From Streptomyces sp. NBC_00878 (GTDB lineage: Bacteria > Actinomycetota > Actinomycetes > Streptomycetales > Streptomycetaceae): a DNA stretch of 64,000 nt. The notes under the pieces were generated by a model. It ran no database searches and was not told the origin of the DNA. It was given only the letters and a program-made list of their open reading frames with translations. Positions 45,801-58,282 of the stretch are shown piece by piece. Numbering within the stretch: the stretch's first letter is position 1; every line of letters starts with the position of its first letter. Made by a program: the position numbers and the translations under genes. The stretch is taken from contig NZ_JAPEOK010000002.1 in the NCBI RefSeq assembly GCF_026341515.1, positions 310,001 to 374,000 of the forward strand, in the 5' to 3' direction.

Positions 45801-48800
45801 GCCGTCGGCGCACCCGACCCCTCCGGCACCCGTACGGTCCATGTGTACGCCCGTGCCGAGAACCTGCCCGCCGACGAGCCGTGGACCCTGCACGCCTCCG
45901 GCCTCCTCGGCCCGGCCCCGGCCGCCGTCGGCACCCACCTCACCACGTGGCCGCCGGAGGACGCCGAGGAACTGGACACCACCGGACTGTACGAACGGCA
46001 CGCCGCCGCGGGCCTTGACTACGGGCCCGTGTTCCAGGGCCTGCAGGCCGCCTGGCGGCGCGGCGAGGAACTGTTCGCCGAGGTCCGGCTCGCCGAGCGG
46101 CCCGCCGCGGAGGCGGCCCGCTTCGGCCTGCACCCGGCGGCCTTCGACGCCGCCCTGCACGCCCTGGCCCTGCTCGGCGACGGCTCGGCCGACGACACAG
46201 CCCGCCTGCCGTTCATGTTCGCGGGCGTGTCCCTGCACGCCGTCGGCGCGTCCGTACTGCGCGTACGGCTGGTGCCCACCGGGCCCGACGTGTTCGCCGT
46301 CGACCTGGCCGACGCCACCGGCGCCCCGGTCGCCACCGTCACCTCCCTGGCCTCCCGGCCGCTGACCAACCTGCGCTCCGAGCGGGACGAGGCGGCCGAC
46401 GCGCTGTTCACCGTCGGCTGGCACCCCCTGCCGCTGGACGACACCGCTCCCGACACCGACCACCGCCTGCTCCAGAGCGCGCCCGGCGCCACCCCCGACG
46501 CGGTCCGGGCCGCCACGCACGCCGCACTCGCCGCCCTCCAGGACGACGACCCCCGCCCGCTGGCCGTCGTCACCCGCGGCGCGGTGGGCGTCGCGGGCGA
46601 GGACGTCCCCGACCTGGCCGGCGCCGCCGTCTGGGGCCTGGTGCGATCCGCGCAGTCGGAGAACCCCGACCGCTTCGTGCTGCTCGACCTCGAACCCGGC
46701 ACCGACCCGGCCACCGTGCTGCCCGCCGTACTGGCCTCCGGCGAACCACAGGTCGCCGTACGGGACACCGCCGCGTACACCGCCCGCCTGGTACGCGCCG
46801 AGACCGCCGCCGACGCCCCGGGCCTGGACCTCGACCCCGACGGCACGGTGCTCCTGACCGGCGCCACCGGCGGACTCGGACCCGTCCTCGCCCGCCACCT
46901 GGTGACCGCGCACGGAGTACGCCGTCTCGCGCTGCTCAGCCGCGGCGGCGCCGCCGACGCCCTGGTCGCCGAACTGGCGGACCTCGGCGCGACCGCCACC
47001 GTGCACGCCTGCGACATCGCCGACCGCGACGCCCTCGCCGCGGTCCTGGCCGAGATTCCCGCCGCCCGCCCGCTCACCGCCGTCGTCCACGCCGCGGGCA
47101 CCCTCGACGACGGCGTGGTCACCTCCCTGACCCCCGAGCGGATCGACGCAGTGCTGCGGCCCAAGGTCGACGGCGCGATCAACCTGCACGAACTGGCCTC
47201 GCACCCCGGCCTGAAGGCGTTCGTGCTGTTCTCCTCGGTCGCCGGCACCGTCGGTGCGCCGGGCCAGGGCAACTACGCCGCCGCCAACGCCTTCCTGGAC
47301 GCCCTCGCCGCCCACCGCCACGCCCAGGGCGCCCCCGCCCTGTCCCTGGCCTGGGGCCCGTGGGCCCCCCTCGGCGGTGGCATGGTCGGCACCCTCGACG
47401 AGACCGACCGCGCCCGCATCTCCCGCGGCGGCATGAGCGACCTGACGGCCGAGGAGGGCACCGCACTGTTCGACGCGGCGGCCCGCACCGGCAGCCCCGC
47501 CGTGGCACCGGTCCGCCTCAGCCTGTCGGCGCTGCGGGCCCAGGGCGCCGCCCTCGCCCCGGTCTTCCGCGCCCTGGTGGGACGTACCGTGCGCCGCGAG
47601 GCCGCGGCCGAGGGCTCCGGCCTCAGCTTCGCCGAACGGATCGAATCGCTGGACGGTGAGGAGCGCACCGCGGCCCTGCTGCGCACCGTGCGCGCCCAGG
47701 TCGCCGCCGTCCTCGGGCACGCCAACCCCGATGCCATCGAAGCCGACCGGGCCTTCAAGGACCTCGGCTTCGACTCGCTCGCCGCGATCGAACTGCGCAA
47801 CGCGCTGACCGCCGAGACCGGCCTGCGGCTGCCCGCCACGCTCATCTTCGACTACCCCTCGCCCGACGCCCTGGCCGCCTACCTCGACGCCCAGGTCGGC
47901 GGGGCCCGCACAGGATCCCGCCGCACCCGGCGCACCGACCGGGCCCGCCCCGACGAGCCCCTCGCCATCGTCGGCATGGCCTGCCGCTACCCCGGCGGCG
48001 TACGCAACCCGCGGGACCTGTGGCGGCTGGTCGCCGACGGCACCGACGCCATCAGCCCCTTCCCCGGCAACCGCGGCTGGGACGTCGACCGGATCGTCGA
48101 CCCCACCCGACAGCGCCCCGACACCTCGTACGTCGGAGAAGGCGGCTTCCTCACCGGCGCAGGGGACTTCGACGCCGCGTTCTTCGGCATCAGCCCCAAG
48201 GAAGCCCTCGTCACGGACCCGCAGCAGCGGCTCATGCTGGAGGCCTCCTGGGAAGCGCTGGAGAGCGCGGGCATCGACCCCGGAACCCTCAAGGGCAGCC
48301 GCACCGGCGTGTTCGCGGGCGTCCAGTACCACGACTACTTCGGCAGCTTCGGCTCCGGCAGCATCATCTCCGGCCGGGTCGCCTACACACTCGGCCTGGA
48401 AGGCCCGTCGCTGTCCGTCGACACCGCCTGCTCCTCGTCGCTCGTGGCGCTGCACCTCGCCGGACAGTCCTTGCGCCAGGGCGAGTCGACCCTCGCCCTG
48501 GTCGGCGGCGTCGCGGTGATGGCCACCCCGGAGACGTTCATCGAGTTCAGCCGCCAGGGCGCACTGGCCCCCGACGCCCGTACCCGGGCCTTCGCGGACG
48601 CCGCGGGCGGCACCGTATGGGGCGAGGGCGTCGGAGTCCTCGTCGTGGAGCGGCTGTCGGACGCCCGCCGCAACGGGCACGAAGTACTGGCCGTCGTCCG
48701 CGGCACCGCGGTCAACCAGGACGGCGCCTCCAACGGCCTGACCGCGCCGAACGGTCCGTCGCAGGAGCGCGTGATCGAACAGGCCCTGGCCGCCGCCCAG

Positions 48801-51800
48801 TTGACCGTGGCCGACGTGGATGTGGTGGAGGCGCACGGCACCGGCACCACCCTGGGCGACCCGATCGAGGCACAGGCCCTGCTGAACACCTACGGCCAGG
48901 GGCGTTCCGAAGACGCCGCGCCGCTGTGGCTGGGGTCGATCAAGTCGAACATCGGCCACACCCAGGCCGCCGCCGGTGTGGCAGGCGTCATCAAGATGGT
49001 GATGGCGATGCGCGAAGGCGTACTGCCACGCAGCCTGCACGTGGACGAGCCCTCCACCAAGGTGGACTGGTCGGCGGGCGCGGTCCGCGTGTTGACCGAG
49101 CAGCGGGAGTGGCCCGACGCGGGCCGTCCGCGGCGCGCCGGTGTCTCGTCGTTCGGGATCAGCGGCACCAACGCCCACGCCATCATCGAACAGGCACCGG
49201 ACCGAGCCCCCGAACCCGCCACCGAGCCCGTCGGGGACGCGGACGGCGCACTCGCCCTCCCGTGGCTGCTCACCGCCAAGACGCCCGCCGCGCTGGCGGA
49301 CCAGGCGGCGTCCCTGCTCGCCCACCTCGACACCCACCCCGGCCTCGACCCGTCCGGCGTCGGCTGGTCGCTGGCCACCGACCGCGCCCACTTCGCCCAC
49401 CGCGCTTCGATCAACGCCGCCGGTACCGCGGAACTGCGCGGCGCCCTCGCGGCCCTGGCCGCCGGAACCACGGCCCCCGGCCTCGGCGAGGGCACCGCCA
49501 CACGCCGCGCCCGCCCGGTGTTCGTCTTCCCCGGCCAGGGCTCCCAGTGGTCGGGCATGGCCACCGCACTCATGGAGACCTCCCCGGCGTTCGCCGCCCG
49601 CATGGCCGAGTGCGCCGTCGCCATCGAGCCGTACACGGACTGGGACTTCCGCACAGAACTGAGCGGGACCCTCGACCGTGTCGACGTGGTCCAGCCGCTG
49701 CTGTGGGCCGTCATGGTGTCCCTGGCGCACACCTGGACCACCTGCGGTGTCACCCCGTCCGCCGTCATCGGCCACTCCCAGGGCGAGATCGCCGCCGCCT
49801 GCGCGGCGGGCGCGTTGTCCCTGGAGGACGGCGCCCGCATCGTCACCCTGCGCTCCAAGGCCATCGCCGTGGACCTGTCGGGCGGCGGCGGCATGATGTC
49901 CGTCGGCGAGGGCGCCGACGCGGTGCGGGCGCGGCTGACCGCATGGGACGGCCGTCTGTCGGTCGCCGCGGTCAACGGCGCCGGCTCGACGGTGGTCTCC
50001 GGAGACGCCGACGCCCTCAAGGAACTCCACACGCGGCTGCGGGCGGAAGACGTCCGCGCCAAGCTGCTCCCCGTCGACTACGCCTCGCACAGCGCGCACG
50101 TGGAGTCCATCCGGGAGCAGTTGCTTGAGGTGCTCGACGAAGTCCGGCCGCGCAGCGCCGACATACCGTTCTACTCCACCGTCACCGGCGGCCCGATCGA
50201 CACCGGCGAACTCGGCGCCGAGTACTGGTACACGAACCTGCGCGGCACTGTGCTGTTCGAGCAGGCCGTGCAGGCCGCCATCGGCGACGGGCACGCCCTG
50301 TTCATCGAGTCCAGCCCCCACCCGGTGCTCACCGTCGGCATCCAGGAGACCGACGACGGCGTGGCCGCCATCGGCTCGCTGCGCCGCGACGACGGCGGCC
50401 GGGACAGGTTCCTCGGTGCGCTCGGCGAGGCCTTCACGCACGGCGCGGTCATCGACTGGGAGGCAGCCTGCGAGGGCCGCCGCCCGCACCGCGTACCGCT
50501 GCCCACCTACGCCTTCCAGCACGACTGGTACTGGCTGGACAGCAACGCCGGCGGCGCCGACGTCACCTCCGCCGGCCTCGCCCCCACCGACCACGCCCTG
50601 CTCGGCGCCACGATGGTGCGCGCCGACAGCGAGGGCACGGTCCTCACCGGCCGCCTCTCCGCGGGCACCCACCCGTGGCTGAACGACCACCGCGTCGGCG
50701 GGCAGTTGCTCTTCCCCGGCACCGGCTACCTCGAACTCGCCCTGCGCGCAGGCGACCAGGTCGGCTGCGCCGACATCGTGGAACTCACCCTCCAGGCACC
50801 GTTGGTGCTCCCCGAACACGGTGCCGTCCAGCTCCAGGTCGTCGTCGGCGCGCCCGAGGGGGAGCACCGCCCGCTCGCCGTCTGGTCCCGCCCCGAGAAC
50901 CCCGACGAGGAACTGCCGTGGACACGGCACGCCGACGGCCTGCTGGCCCCGACGGGCACGATCCCGGCCGACGCGGAGAGCCTGACCGCCTGGCCGCCGC
51001 AGGGCGCCGAACCCGTCCCGCTCGACGGCCTGTACGACGAACTGGCCGACCTCGGCCTCGGCTACGGCCCCCTGTTCCAGGGGCTGCGGGCAGCCTGGCG
51101 TACCGGCGACGAGGTGTACGCCGAAGTCGCCACCGAGGCCGTGGCCGACGGCTTCGGCCTGCACCCGGCACTGTCCGACGCCGCCCTGCACACGGTCGGA
51201 CTCACCGACGCCGCCGCCGACGAGGCACTGCTGCCCTTCGCCTGGTCCGGGGTGCGGCTGCACGCCACCGGCGCGACCGCACTGCGCGTCCGCGTACGGC
51301 CGACCGGCGAGGGCACCGTCTCCCTGACACTCGCCGACACCGCAGGCGCCCCCGTCGCCACCGTCGGCTCCCTCGTCCTGCGCCCCCTGCGGACCGAGGC
51401 CCTCGCCGCCGCGAGCCGCTCGGCCCGCACCGGCTCCCTGTACCGCGTCGACTGGGTCACCGCACCGGCCGCCGCCGACGGGGACACGCCGGCCCTGGAG
51501 GTGCTGCGCGCGCCCTCCGGCACGAGCGCGGCCGACGTACGCGCCGCCGTCGTCGCCGTGCTCGACGGGCTGCAGTCCCGGCTGGCCGACGACCAACTCG
51601 CCGACAGCACCCTCGTCGTGGTCACCGGAACCGACCCGGCGGGCGCCGCCGCGGGCGGTCTGGTGCGCTCGGCGCAGACGGAGAACCCCGGCCGCATCGT
51701 CCTGGTCGAGGCCGCCGAGGACATCGCCGACGAGCAGCTCGCCGAGGCCGTCGCCACCGGTGAACCCCACCTGGCCCACCGCGACGGCGCCTGGCGGGTG

Positions 51801-54800
51801 CCCCGCCTGGCCAGGACCGCGCCCGCCGAGGCCGCCGAACCCGCCGCCACCCTCGGCGACGGCACCGTCCTGGTCACCGGCGCGAGCGGCGCGCTGGGCG
51901 GCATCGTCGCCCGCCACCTCGTCACCGAGTGGCACGCCAAGCACCTGCTCCTGCTCAGCCGGCGCGGCGCCGACGACGAACTGGTCGCCGAACTGACCGC
52001 GCTGGGAGCCGAGGTCACCAGCGCCGCCTGCGACGTCGCCGACCGCACCGCGCTCGCCGCCACCCTGGACGCCATACCGGCAGACCGGCCGCTGACCGCC
52101 GTGATCCACGCGGCCGGCGTCCTCGCCGACGGCGTACTGTCCTCGCTCACCCCCGAGCGCGTCGACGCGGTGTTCCGCCCCAAGGTCGACGCCGCGTGGC
52201 ACCTGCACGAACTCACCGCGGACCTGGACCTGTCGGCGTTCGTCCTGTTCTCCTCGGCAGCCGCCACCCTCGGCTCGCCGGGCCAGGGCAACTACGCCGC
52301 CGCCAACGCCTACCTCGACGCCCTGGCTGTGCACCGGCGGACGGCCGGGCTGCCCGCGCACTCCCTCGCGTGGGGCCTGTGGGCCCAGGCCAGCGGCATG
52401 ACCGGCACCCTCGACGAGAGCGACAAGTCCCGCATCGCCCGCGGCGGTGTCGCGCCACTGGAGACCGACGAAGGACTGGCCCTCTTCGACGCCGCCCTGC
52501 GCGGCCCCGACCCCGCGGTCCTGCCGGTCAAGCTGCAACAGGCCGGACTGCGCGCGCAGGGCGACGCGCTCGCCCCGCTGTTCCGCGGCCTGGTCCCCGT
52601 CCAGCGGGGCAACGCGGCCGGCCAGGGAGCCGCGGGCGGCTCCGACTCGCTGCGCGACCGGCTGGCCACCCTGCTGGAGGTCGAACGCGAGCCGTTCCTC
52701 ACCGAACTGGTGCAGAGCCACGTCGCCGCCCTCCTCGGCTACAAGTCGGCGCAGGACGTCGGCAGCACCCTGCCCTTCCGGGAGTTGGGCTTCGACTCGC
52801 TGGCCGCCGTCGAACTGCGCAACGGGCTCACCGCCGCCACCGGCCTGCGCCTGCCCGCGACACTGGTCTTCGACCACCCCACCCCCGCCGAACTGGCCCG
52901 CTTCCTCCAGAGCGAGCTGACCGCCACACTGAGCGGCCCCGCGGCCGTCGCCCGGACCACGCCCCGCCGCGCCACCGACGACGAGCCGATCGCCATCATC
53001 GGCATGGGCTGCCGCTTCCCCGGCGACGTCGACTCGCCGGAGGACCTGTGGCGGCTGGTCTCCCAGAGCCGGGACGCCGTCGGCGAGTTCCCCGCCGACC
53101 GCGGCTGGGACGTCGACTCCCTGTACGACCCGACCCTGGACCGGCCCGGCACCAGCTACACCAAGCACGGCGCGTTCCTCTACGGCGCCGCCGACTTCGA
53201 CCCCGCGTTCTTCGCCATGGACGACGAGGAGACGCTGGTCACCGACCCGCAGCAACGGCTGCTCCTGGAGACCTCCTGGGAAGCGCTCGAACGCGCCTCC
53301 ATCGACCCGGCCACCCTGCGCGGCTCCGACACCGGCGTGTTCGCCGGCGTCATGTACCACGACTACTTCGGCAGCTTCGGCTCCGGCAGCGTGGTCTCCG
53401 GCCGCGTCGCCTACACCCTGGGCCTGGAGGGCCCGACCCTGTCGGTGGACACCGCCTGCTCCTCGTCGCTGGTGGCGCTGCACCTGGCCGCCCAGTCGCT
53501 GCGCCAGGGCGACTGCTCCCTCGCACTGGCCGGGGGAGTGACCGTCATGGCCACCCCGGGCACCTTCGTGGAGTTCAGCCGGCACCGCGGGCTGTCCCGC
53601 GACGGACGGTGCAGGCCGTTCGCCGACTCCGCCGACGGCACCGGCTTCGGCGAGGGCGCGGGCGTGCTCCTGCTGGAGCGGCTCTCCGACGCCCGCCGCA
53701 ACGGCCACCGGATCCTCGCCGTGCTGCGCGGCACCGCCGTCAACCAGGACGGCGCGTCCAACGGCATCACCGCCCCCAACGGCCCCGCCCAGCAGCGCGT
53801 CATCCGCCGCGCACTGGAAGCGGCGGCCGTGTCCGCGGCCGAGGTCGACGTCGTCGAGGCGCACGGCACCGGCACCACCCTGGGCGACCCCATCGAGGCC
53901 CAGGCCCTGATCGCCACCTACGGCGCGGACCACACCGAGGAACGCCCGCTGTGGCTCGGCTCGGTCAAGTCCAACCTCGGCCACACCCAGGCCGCCGCCG
54001 GTGTCGCCGGAGTCATCAAGATGGTGCAGGCCATCCGCCACGAGACCCTGCCCGCCACCCTCGGCGTCGACGAGCCGTCCCGGCACGTCGAGTGGGACGG
54101 CGGCAACGTACGACTGCTCACCGAGTCCCGGGCCTGGCCCGACCCGGGTCACCCCCGCCGGGCGGGCATCTCCTCCTTCGGTATCTCCGGCACCAACGCG
54201 CACGTGGTCATCGAGGCCGCGCCCGCGCAGGAGCCCGCCGAGCAGGCCGCGCCCACCGCTCCGGCGGTCGACCCCGTGCCGTGGCTGCTGTCCGGCCACA
54301 CCCCGCAGGCGCTGCGCGCCCAGGCCGGCCGGCTCCTCGACCACCTGGCCGCCGACCCGGACGCCGACCCGCACCGGATCGCCGGCGCCCTCGCCACCGC
54401 CCGCACCCCGCTCGCCCACCGCGCCGCCGTCCTCGGCCACGGCCTGGACGACCTGACCGCGGGCGTGCGGGCCATCGCGGACGGGACCGCGCCGCCGCAC
54501 GGCAGCACCGGCACCGCGGCCGACGGACGGCTCGCCTTCCTGTTCTCCGGCCAGGGATCCCAACTGCCGGGCATGGGCAGGCGGCTCGCGGAGACGTTCC
54601 CCGCCTTCGCGGCGGCCTTCGACGAGGTCCGCGCCCACCTGGACCCGCTGCTGGACCGCCCGCTCGCCGAGGTCCTGGACTCCGCCGAACTGCTGGAGCG
54701 CACCGAGTACACCCAGCCCGCGCTGTTCGCCGTCGAAGTGGGCCTCTACCGGCTGCTGGAGTCCCTCGGCGTCCGCCCGGACGTGCTCGCCGGACACTCC

Positions 54801-57800
54801 GTCGGCGAGTACGCCGCCGCGCACGTGGCGGGCGTCCTCACGCTGGAGGACGCCTGCACCCTGGTCGCCGCCCGCGGCCGGCTCATGCAGGCGCTACCTG
54901 AGGGCGGCGTGATGATCGCGGTCAAGGCCACCGAGGACGCGGTCGTCCCGCTCCTCACCGACGGCGTGGGCATCGCGGCGGTCAACGGGCCCGACTCCGT
55001 GGTCCTCTCCGGCGAGGCCGAGGCAACCCGGGCGATCGCCGCCCGCTTCGAACGCACCAAGGAACTCGCCGTCAGCCACGCCTTCCACTCGGCCCTCATG
55101 GAGCCGATGCTCCAGGAGTTCCGCGAGATCGCCGAGTCGCTGTCGTACGGACCGCTGCGCATCCCGCTCGTCTCCACCCTCACCGGCGCCCCGGCCGCCC
55201 CCGACGAGTTGTCGACGGCCGAGTACTGGGTGCGGCACGCCCGCGAGGCGGTCAGGTTCGCCGACGCCGTCACGGCACTGGAGGACACCGGCGTCCGACG
55301 GTTCGCCGAGGTCGGGCCCGGCAACGCCCTCACCGCGGCGGCCACCGAGAGCCTGCGCGACGACACCGGCGCCCACGCCGTGGTACCGCTGCTGCGCAAG
55401 GACCGCGACGAGCCCGCGGCCCTGCTCGGCGGGCTCGCCGCCCTGCACGTACACGGCACCGCCGTCGACTGGGCGGCGCTGCTGCCGCACCGCGACGGTT
55501 CGGACCTGCCCACGTACGCGTTCCAGCGCAGCCGCTACTGGATGAACGGTGACGTCCCCGGCCACCGCGCCGCCGCCGACCACCCGCTGCTCGGCACCGC
55601 CGTGGAACTCGCCGGAGCCGACGGCAGCCTGCACACCGGCCACCTGTCACTGGCCGACCACCCGTGGCTGGCGGACCACGCCGTCGGCGGCGTGCCACTG
55701 CTGCCGGGCACCGCGTTCGTCGAGATGGCACTCGCCGCCGGCGCCCGCCTGGACTGCGGCACCGTCGACGAACTGACCATCGCCGAACCGCTGGTGCTGC
55801 CCGAGGAAGGCGCCGTACGGCTCCAGTGCACCGTCGGAGAACCGGACGCCTCCGGTGCCCGCGCCTTCCAGGTGTACTCGACCGTCGCCGACGGCGATCC
55901 ATGGACCACCCACGCCACCGGCCTACTGCGCCCCGGCCCCGAAACCGCCGGCTACGACCTGGCGGCCTGGCCGCCGGCCGACGCCGAACCGGTGGACGTG
56001 GACGGCCTGTACGAGAGGCTGGCGGAGCTGGGCGCCCAGTACGGGCCCCGCTTCCAGGGCCTGCGGGCGGCCTGGCGGCTGGGTGACGAGGTGTTCGCCG
56101 AGGTCGCGGTCCCGACCGGTGACACCCCCGGCACCCTCGGCCTGCACCCGGCGCTGTTCGACGCGGCGTTGCACGCCATCGGGCTGCGCGAGGGCACCAA
56201 GGAGCGTATGACGCTGCCGTTCGCCTGGAGCGGCGTCGATCTGCACGCCGTGGGCGCGACCGCCCTGCGGGTGCGGATCGCCCCGCACGGGCCCGACGCG
56301 GTGACCATCGAGGCCGCCGACGACGCCGGGGAACCGGTCGTACGGGTCGCGTCGCTGTCCCTGCGGGAGGTGAACCCCGAGCGGATCGCCGCGGCCGCCG
56401 CGGGCGGACAGGACTCGCTGTTCATGCTCGACTGGACGCCGGTGCCCGGTGACGCCGCGCCGCAGGCCGGCCGCTGGACCGTGCTGGGCCCCGACCGCGA
56501 GGCGCTCGCCGACGCACTGGCCGGCGAGGTCGCCGAGGTGACCGTGGCGGCCGGCCTGGAGGAAGCCGCCGACGCCGCCTCCGACACCGTCGTCCTCGTC
56601 CACACCGGCGGAGGGAACCCGGACGAGATCCGCGCGGGGGCGCACCGGCTGCTGGACCAGGTGCAGACCTGGCTGGCCGACGACCGGTTCGCCGACGCCA
56701 CGCTGGTCGTGGTGACCCGCGGCGCGGCCGGTCCGGCCCACGCGGACGTCACCGACCTCGGGGGCGCCGCCGCCTGGGGCCTGATCCGCTCCGCGCAGTC
56801 CGAGCACCCCGACCGCATCGTGCTGGCCGACCTCGACGACTCCGAGGCGTCCTACCGGCTCCTGCCGTCGGTCGTCGCCTCCGGCGAGCAGCAACTGGTG
56901 CTGCGCGACGGCACTGTCAGCGCACCGAAGCTGGTCCGCGCACCGCGCCTGGCCGAGGAGGTCCCGGTCGACTGGTCCGGCGGCGTGCTCGTCACCGGCG
57001 GCACCGGGGCGCTGGGCCGGCTGGTGGCCCGCCACCTGGTCACGGCGCACGGCGCGCCCCGGCTGGTGCTGCTCAGCCGCAGCGGCCCGGACGCGCCCGG
57101 CGCCGACGAGCTGCGGGACGAACTCACCGCGCTCGGCGCCGAGGTGGCCGTCGTCGCCTGCGACGCCGCCGACCGGGAGGAACTGGCCCGCGTCCTGGAC
57201 ACGCACCCGGTGTCCGCGGTGGTCCACACCGCCGGTGTCCTGGACGACGGCATGCTCACCTCCCTGACACCGGAACGACTGGACGGCGTACTGCGCCCGA
57301 AGCTGGACGCCGCCTGGCACCTGCACGACCTCACCAAGGACCGCCCGCTCACCGCGTTCGTGCTGTTCTCCTCGGCGGCCGGCCTGCTCGGCAGCCCCGG
57401 CCAGTCCTCGTACGCCTGCGCCAACGCCTTCCTCGACGGACTGGCCGCGCACCGCAGGTCACTCGGTCTGCCCGCGGTCTCGCTGTCCTGGGGTGCCTGG
57501 GCCGGCGGCGGCATGGCCGACCGGCTCGACGACGCCGACAGCCGCCGGATGGCGGCCGGCGGGGTGCTTCCCCTCGACGAGGAGACCGGGCTCGGCCTGT
57601 TCGACACGGCCGTCGCCCGCGAGGAGGCCATCCTGATGCCCGCCCGCCTCGACACCGCGGCGATCGGCGGATCCGGAGCGGTCCCGCCGCTGCTGCGCGG
57701 CCTGGTCCGGACACCGCGCAGGGCGGCCAGGGCCGCGGCGTCCGGCGCCTCGACGGCGCTGCGACGTGAACTGGCCTCGCTCGCCGCCGAGGAACGGACT

Positions 57801-58268
57801 CCGAGGCTGCTGGAGCTGGTCCGCGACGAGGCGATCCGGGTACTCGGCGTCGACGAGTTCGAACCGGGCCTGCCCTTCAACGAGTTGGGCTTCGACTCGC
57901 TCACCGCCGTCGAGTTCCGCAACCGGCTCAACGAGGTGACCGGGCTGCGGCTGCCGGCCACCCTCATCTTCGACTACCCCAACCCTGCCGCCCTCGCAGA
58001 CCACCTCGGCACCGAACTGGCACCACGGCAGCGCACCGCCGCCGACGCCGAGGAGGACGCCGTCCGGCGGGCGTTGACCGCCATCCCGGTGGCGAAACTG
58101 CGTGACGCGGGCCTGCTGGACAACCTGCTCGAACTGGCCGGCCTGCGGCCCGCGGGCGAGGCGGCCGCGAACGGCGCGGAAAGCCGCGAATCCATCGACG
58201 CGATGGACGCGGCCAGCCTGATCAGCATGGCGCTCGACGACCTCGTCGGCGACGACGACACCCTGTGA
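42807..58268 (+). CDS. Type I PKS E: modules 7, 8 and 9, each KS-AT-DH-KR-ACP
   Basis: 5153 residues from ATG 42807; the N-terminal coil [20 protein letters not shown] fixes the start. Module 7: KS Cys206, AT Ser650 with HAFH (malonyl), [20 protein letters not shown] Ser1657. Module 8: KS Cys1875, AT Ser2324 in GHSQG with YASH from 2425 (methylmalonyl), [20 protein letters not shown] Ser3331. Module 9: KS Cys3551 with an unusual [10 protein letters not shown] in place of [12 protein letters not shown] Ser3998 with HAFH (malonyl), [17 protein letters not shown] and [10 protein letters not shown] Ser5031. No ER. Product: a triene with one methyl branch. The C-terminus ending [17 protein letters not shown] resembles that of PKS A and fits the N-terminal coil of PKS F. 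Confidence 0.95.
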   Translation: MTNDEKLLSYLKRVSSDLHQTRQRLREVETQDKEPIAIVGMSCRFPGGVSTPEEFWRLVHEGTDAIGDFPDDRGWDVDGLYDPDPDATGKSYVKRGGFLHDAGDFEPDFFGISPREAVAMDPQQRLLLEVSWEALERARIAPDSVHGARVGVFAGTNGQDYRDLLAKMPQDTEAALGTGALAAVISGRISYTLGIEGPAVTIDTACSSALVAVHLAVQALRAKECTLALAGGATVMSTPGSFVAFSRQRGLALDGRCKSFADSADGTGWSEGAGMLLLERLSDARRNGHEVLAVVRGSAVNQDGASNGLTAPNGPSQQRVIRAALASAQLAPTDVDLVEAHGTGTTLGDPIEAQALLNTYGQDRPEDTPLWLGSVKSNIGHTQAAAGVAGIIKVVMAMRRGVLPKTLHVDEPSTKVDWTAGRVRLLTENQSWAELDRPRRAAVSSFGASGTNAHTIIEQAPAEEPAEEPVADEPAPRTAPPLLPWLVSGRTEQALRDQAARLAAAVGDLDPADVAYSLAATRTAHQHRAVILGADRDTLLTGLARVAEGGTGTARGRTVKGLTAFLFTGQGSQRAGMGKELYEHFPVFARAFDEICELFGDGLRETVFAADPEPLNRTERTQTALFAFEVALYRLVESWGLTPDYLAGHSIGEIAAAHVAGVLDLRDATTLVAARGRLMQALPEGGAMIAVRAAEADVTPLLTEHISIAAVNGPESVVVSGDAAEAEALAARFEKTRRLKVSHAFHSPLMAPMLDEFRRVTEGLTYHRATLPVVSNVTGTLAAQDLATPDYWVRHVRDEVRFHDGVRTLRTEGVTRFLEIGPDAVLTAMARECVEGDGTDAVLAAATRRERSETETLLTALAQLHTAGASPDWTALFTGARTVDLPTTAFQRERFWPEPSTATGDVSSAGLDSADHPLLGAATMLADSDGAVLTGRLSVRTHPWLADHVVGGSVVVPGTAMVELAVRAGDQVGCGHVEELALEIPLVLPEGDGVRVQVAVGAPDPSGTRTVHVYARAENLPADEPWTLHASGLLGPAPAAVGTHLTTWPPEDAEELDTTGLYERHAAAGLDYGPVFQGLQAAWRRGEELFAEVRLAERPAAEAARFGLHPAAFDAALHALALLGDGSADDTARLPFMFAGVSLHAVGASVLRVRLVPTGPDVFAVDLADATGAPVATVTSLASRPLTNLRSERDEAADALFTVGWHPLPLDDTAPDTDHRLLQSAPGATPDAVRAATHAALAALQDDDPRPLAVVTRGAVGVAGEDVPDLAGAAVWGLVRSAQSENPDRFVLLDLEPGTDPATVLPAVLASGEPQVAVRDTAAYTARLVRAETAADAPGLDLDPDGTVLLTGATGGLGPVLARHLVTAHGVRRLALLSRGGAADALVAELADLGATATVHACDIADRDALAAVLAEIPAARPLTAVVHAAGTLDDGVVTSLTPERIDAVLRPKVDGAINLHELASHPGLKAFVLFSSVAGTVGAPGQGNYAAANAFLDALAAHRHAQGAPALSLAWGPWAPLGGGMVGTLDETDRARISRGGMSDLTAEEGTALFDAAARTGSPAVAPVRLSLSALRAQGAALAPVFRALVGRTVRREAAAEGSGLSFAERIESLDGEERTAALLRTVRAQVAAVLGHANPDAIEADRAFKDLGFDSLAAIELRNALTAETGLRLPATLIFDYPSPDALAAYLDAQVGGARTGSRRTRRTDRARPDEPLAIVGMACRYPGGVRNPRDLWRLVADGTDAISPFPGNRGWDVDRIVDPTRQRPDTSYVGEGGFLTGAGDFDAAFFGISPKEALVTDPQQRLMLEASWEALESAGIDPGTLKGSRTGVFAGVQYHDYFGSFGSGSIISGRVAYTLGLEGPSLSVDTACSSSLVALHLAGQSLRQGESTLALVGGVAVMATPETFIEFSRQGALAPDARTRAFADAAGGTVWGEGVGVLVVERLSDARRNGHEVLAVVRGTAVNQDGASNGLTAPNGPSQERVIEQALAAAQLTVADVDVVEAHGTGTTLGDPIEAQALLNTYGQGRSEDAAPLWLGSIKSNIGHTQAAAGVAGVIKMVMAMREGVLPRSLHVDEPSTKVDWSAGAVRVLTEQREWPDAGRPRRAGVSSFGISGTNAHAIIEQAPDRAPEPATEPVGDADGALALPWLLTAKTPAALADQAASLLAHLDTHPGLDPSGVGWSLATDRAHFAHRASINAAGTAELRGALAALAAGTTAPGLGEGTATRRARPVFVFPGQGSQWSGMATALMETSPAFAARMAECAVAIEPYTDWDFRTELSGTLDRVDVVQPLLWAVMVSLAHTWTTCGVTPSAVIGHSQGEIAAACAAGALSLEDGARIVTLRSKAIAVDLSGGGGMMSVGEGADAVRARLTAWDGRLSVAAVNGAGSTVVSGDADALKELHTRLRAEDVRAKLLPVDYASHSAHVESIREQLLEVLDEVRPRSADIPFYSTVTGGPIDTGELGAEYWYTNLRGTVLFEQAVQAAIGDGHALFIESSPHPVLTVGIQETDDGVAAIGSLRRDDGGRDRFLGALGEAFTHGAVIDWEAACEGRRPHRVPLPTYAFQHDWYWLDSNAGGADVTSAGLAPTDHALLGATMVRADSEGTVLTGRLSAGTHPWLNDHRVGGQLLFPGTGYLELALRAGDQVGCADIVELTLQAPLVLPEHGAVQLQVVVGAPEGEHRPLAVWSRPENPDEELPWTRHADGLLAPTGTIPADAESLTAWPPQGAEPVPLDGLYDELADLGLGYGPLFQGLRAAWRTGDEVYAEVATEAVADGFGLHPALSDAALHTVGLTDAAADEALLPFAWSGVRLHATGATALRVRVRPTGEGTVSLTLADTAGAPVATVGSLVLRPLRTEALAAASRSARTGSLYRVDWVTAPAAADGDTPALEVLRAPSGTSAADVRAAVVAVLDGLQSRLADDQLADSTLVVVTGTDPAGAAAGGLVRSAQTENPGRIVLVEAAEDIADEQLAEAVATGEPHLAHRDGAWRVPRLARTAPAEAAEPAATLGDGTVLVTGASGALGGIVARHLVTEWHAKHLLLLSRRGADDELVAELTALGAEVTSAACDVADRTALAATLDAIPADRPLTAVIHAAGVLADGVLSSLTPERVDAVFRPKVDAAWHLHELTADLDLSAFVLFSSAAATLGSPGQGNYAAANAYLDALAVHRRTAGLPAHSLAWGLWAQASGMTGTLDESDKSRIARGGVAPLETDEGLALFDAALRGPDPAVLPVKLQQAGLRAQGDALAPLFRGLVPVQRGNAAGQGAAGGSDSLRDRLATLLEVEREPFLTELVQSHVAALLGYKSAQDVGSTLPFRELGFDSLAAVELRNGLTAATGLRLPATLVFDHPTPAELARFLQSELTATLSGPAAVARTTPRRATDDEPIAIIGMGCRFPGDVDSPEDLWRLVSQSRDAVGEFPADRGWDVDSLYDPTLDRPGTSYTKHGAFLYGAADFDPAFFAMDDEETLVTDPQQRLLLETSWEALERASIDPATLRGSDTGVFAGVMYHDYFGSFGSGSVVSGRVAYTLGLEGPTLSVDTACSSSLVALHLAAQSLRQGDCSLALAGGVTVMATPGTFVEFSRHRGLSRDGRCRPFADSADGTGFGEGAGVLLLERLSDARRNGHRILAVLRGTAVNQDGASNGITAPNGPAQQRVIRRALEAAAVSAAEVDVVEAHGTGTTLGDPIEAQALIATYGADHTEERPLWLGSVKSNLGHTQAAAGVAGVIKMVQAIRHETLPATLGVDEPSRHVEWDGGNVRLLTESRAWPDPGHPRRAGISSFGISGTNAHVVIEAAPAQEPAEQAAPTAPAVDPVPWLLSGHTPQALRAQAGRLLDHLAADPDADPHRIAGALATARTPLAHRAAVLGHGLDDLTAGVRAIADGTAPPHGSTGTAADGRLAFLFSGQGSQLPGMGRRLAETFPAFAAAFDEVRAHLDPLLDRPLAEVLDSAELLERTEYTQPALFAVEVGLYRLLESLGVRPDVLAGHSVGEYAAAHVAGVLTLEDACTLVAARGRLMQALPEGGVMIAVKATEDAVVPLLTDGVGIAAVNGPDSVVLSGEAEATRAIAARFERTKELAVSHAFHSALMEPMLQEFREIAESLSYGPLRIPLVSTLTGAPAAPDELSTAEYWVRHAREAVRFADAVTALEDTGVRRFAEVGPGNALTAAATESLRDDTGAHAVVPLLRKDRDEPAALLGGLAALHVHGTAVDWAALLPHRDGSDLPTYAFQRSRYWMNGDVPGHRAAADHPLLGTAVELAGADGSLHTGHLSLADHPWLADHAVGGVPLLPGTAFVEMALAAGARLDCGTVDELTIAEPLVLPEEGAVRLQCTVGEPDASGARAFQVYSTVADGDPWTTHATGLLRPGPETAGYDLAAWPPADAEPVDVDGLYERLAELGAQYGPRFQGLRAAWRLGDEVFAEVAVPTGDTPGTLGLHPALFDAALHAIGLREGTKERMTLPFAWSGVDLHAVGATALRVRIAPHGPDAVTIEAADDAGEPVVRVASLSLREVNPERIAAAAAGGQDSLFMLDWTPVPGDAAPQAGRWTVLGPDREALADALAGEVAEVTVAAGLEEAADAASDTVVLVHTGGGNPDEIRAGAHRLLDQVQTWLADDRFADATLVVVTRGAAGPAHADVTDLGGAAAWGLIRSAQSEHPDRIVLADLDDSEASYRLLPSVVASGEQQLVLRDGTVSAPKLVRAPRLAEEVPVDWSGGVLVTGGTGALGRLVARHLVTAHGAPRLVLLSRSGPDAPGADELRDELTALGAEVAVVACDAADREELARVLDTHPVSAVVHTAGVLDDGMLTSLTPERLDGVLRPKLDAAWHLHDLTKDRPLTAFVLFSSAAGLLGSPGQSSYACANAFLDGLAAHRRSLGLPAVSLSWGAWAGGGMADRLDDADSRRMAAGGVLPLDEETGLGLFDTAVAREEAILMPARLDTAAIGGSGAVPPLLRGLVRTPRRAARAAASGASTALRRELASLAAEERTPRLLELVRDEAIRVLGVDEFEPGLPFNELGFDSLTAVEFRNRLNEVTGLRLPATLIFDYPNPAALADHLGTELAPRQRTAADAEEDAVRRALTAIPVAKLRDAGLLDNLLELAGLRPAGEAAANGAESRESIDAMDAASLISMALDDLVGDDDTL

Positions 58269-58282
58269 CGAGGAGGGGGAAC

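Noticed and set aside
47950..54220. Repeated KS segments considered as mobile or insertion elements
   Set aside because: The repeats are in-frame domain duplications of modular PKS genes, with no terminal inverted repeats, target duplications or transposase.
45030..54824. 3264-residue minus-strand open frame opposite PKS E
   Set aside because: Mirror frame of modules 7-9. Composition follows the complement of the PKS codons, and no motif is recognisable.
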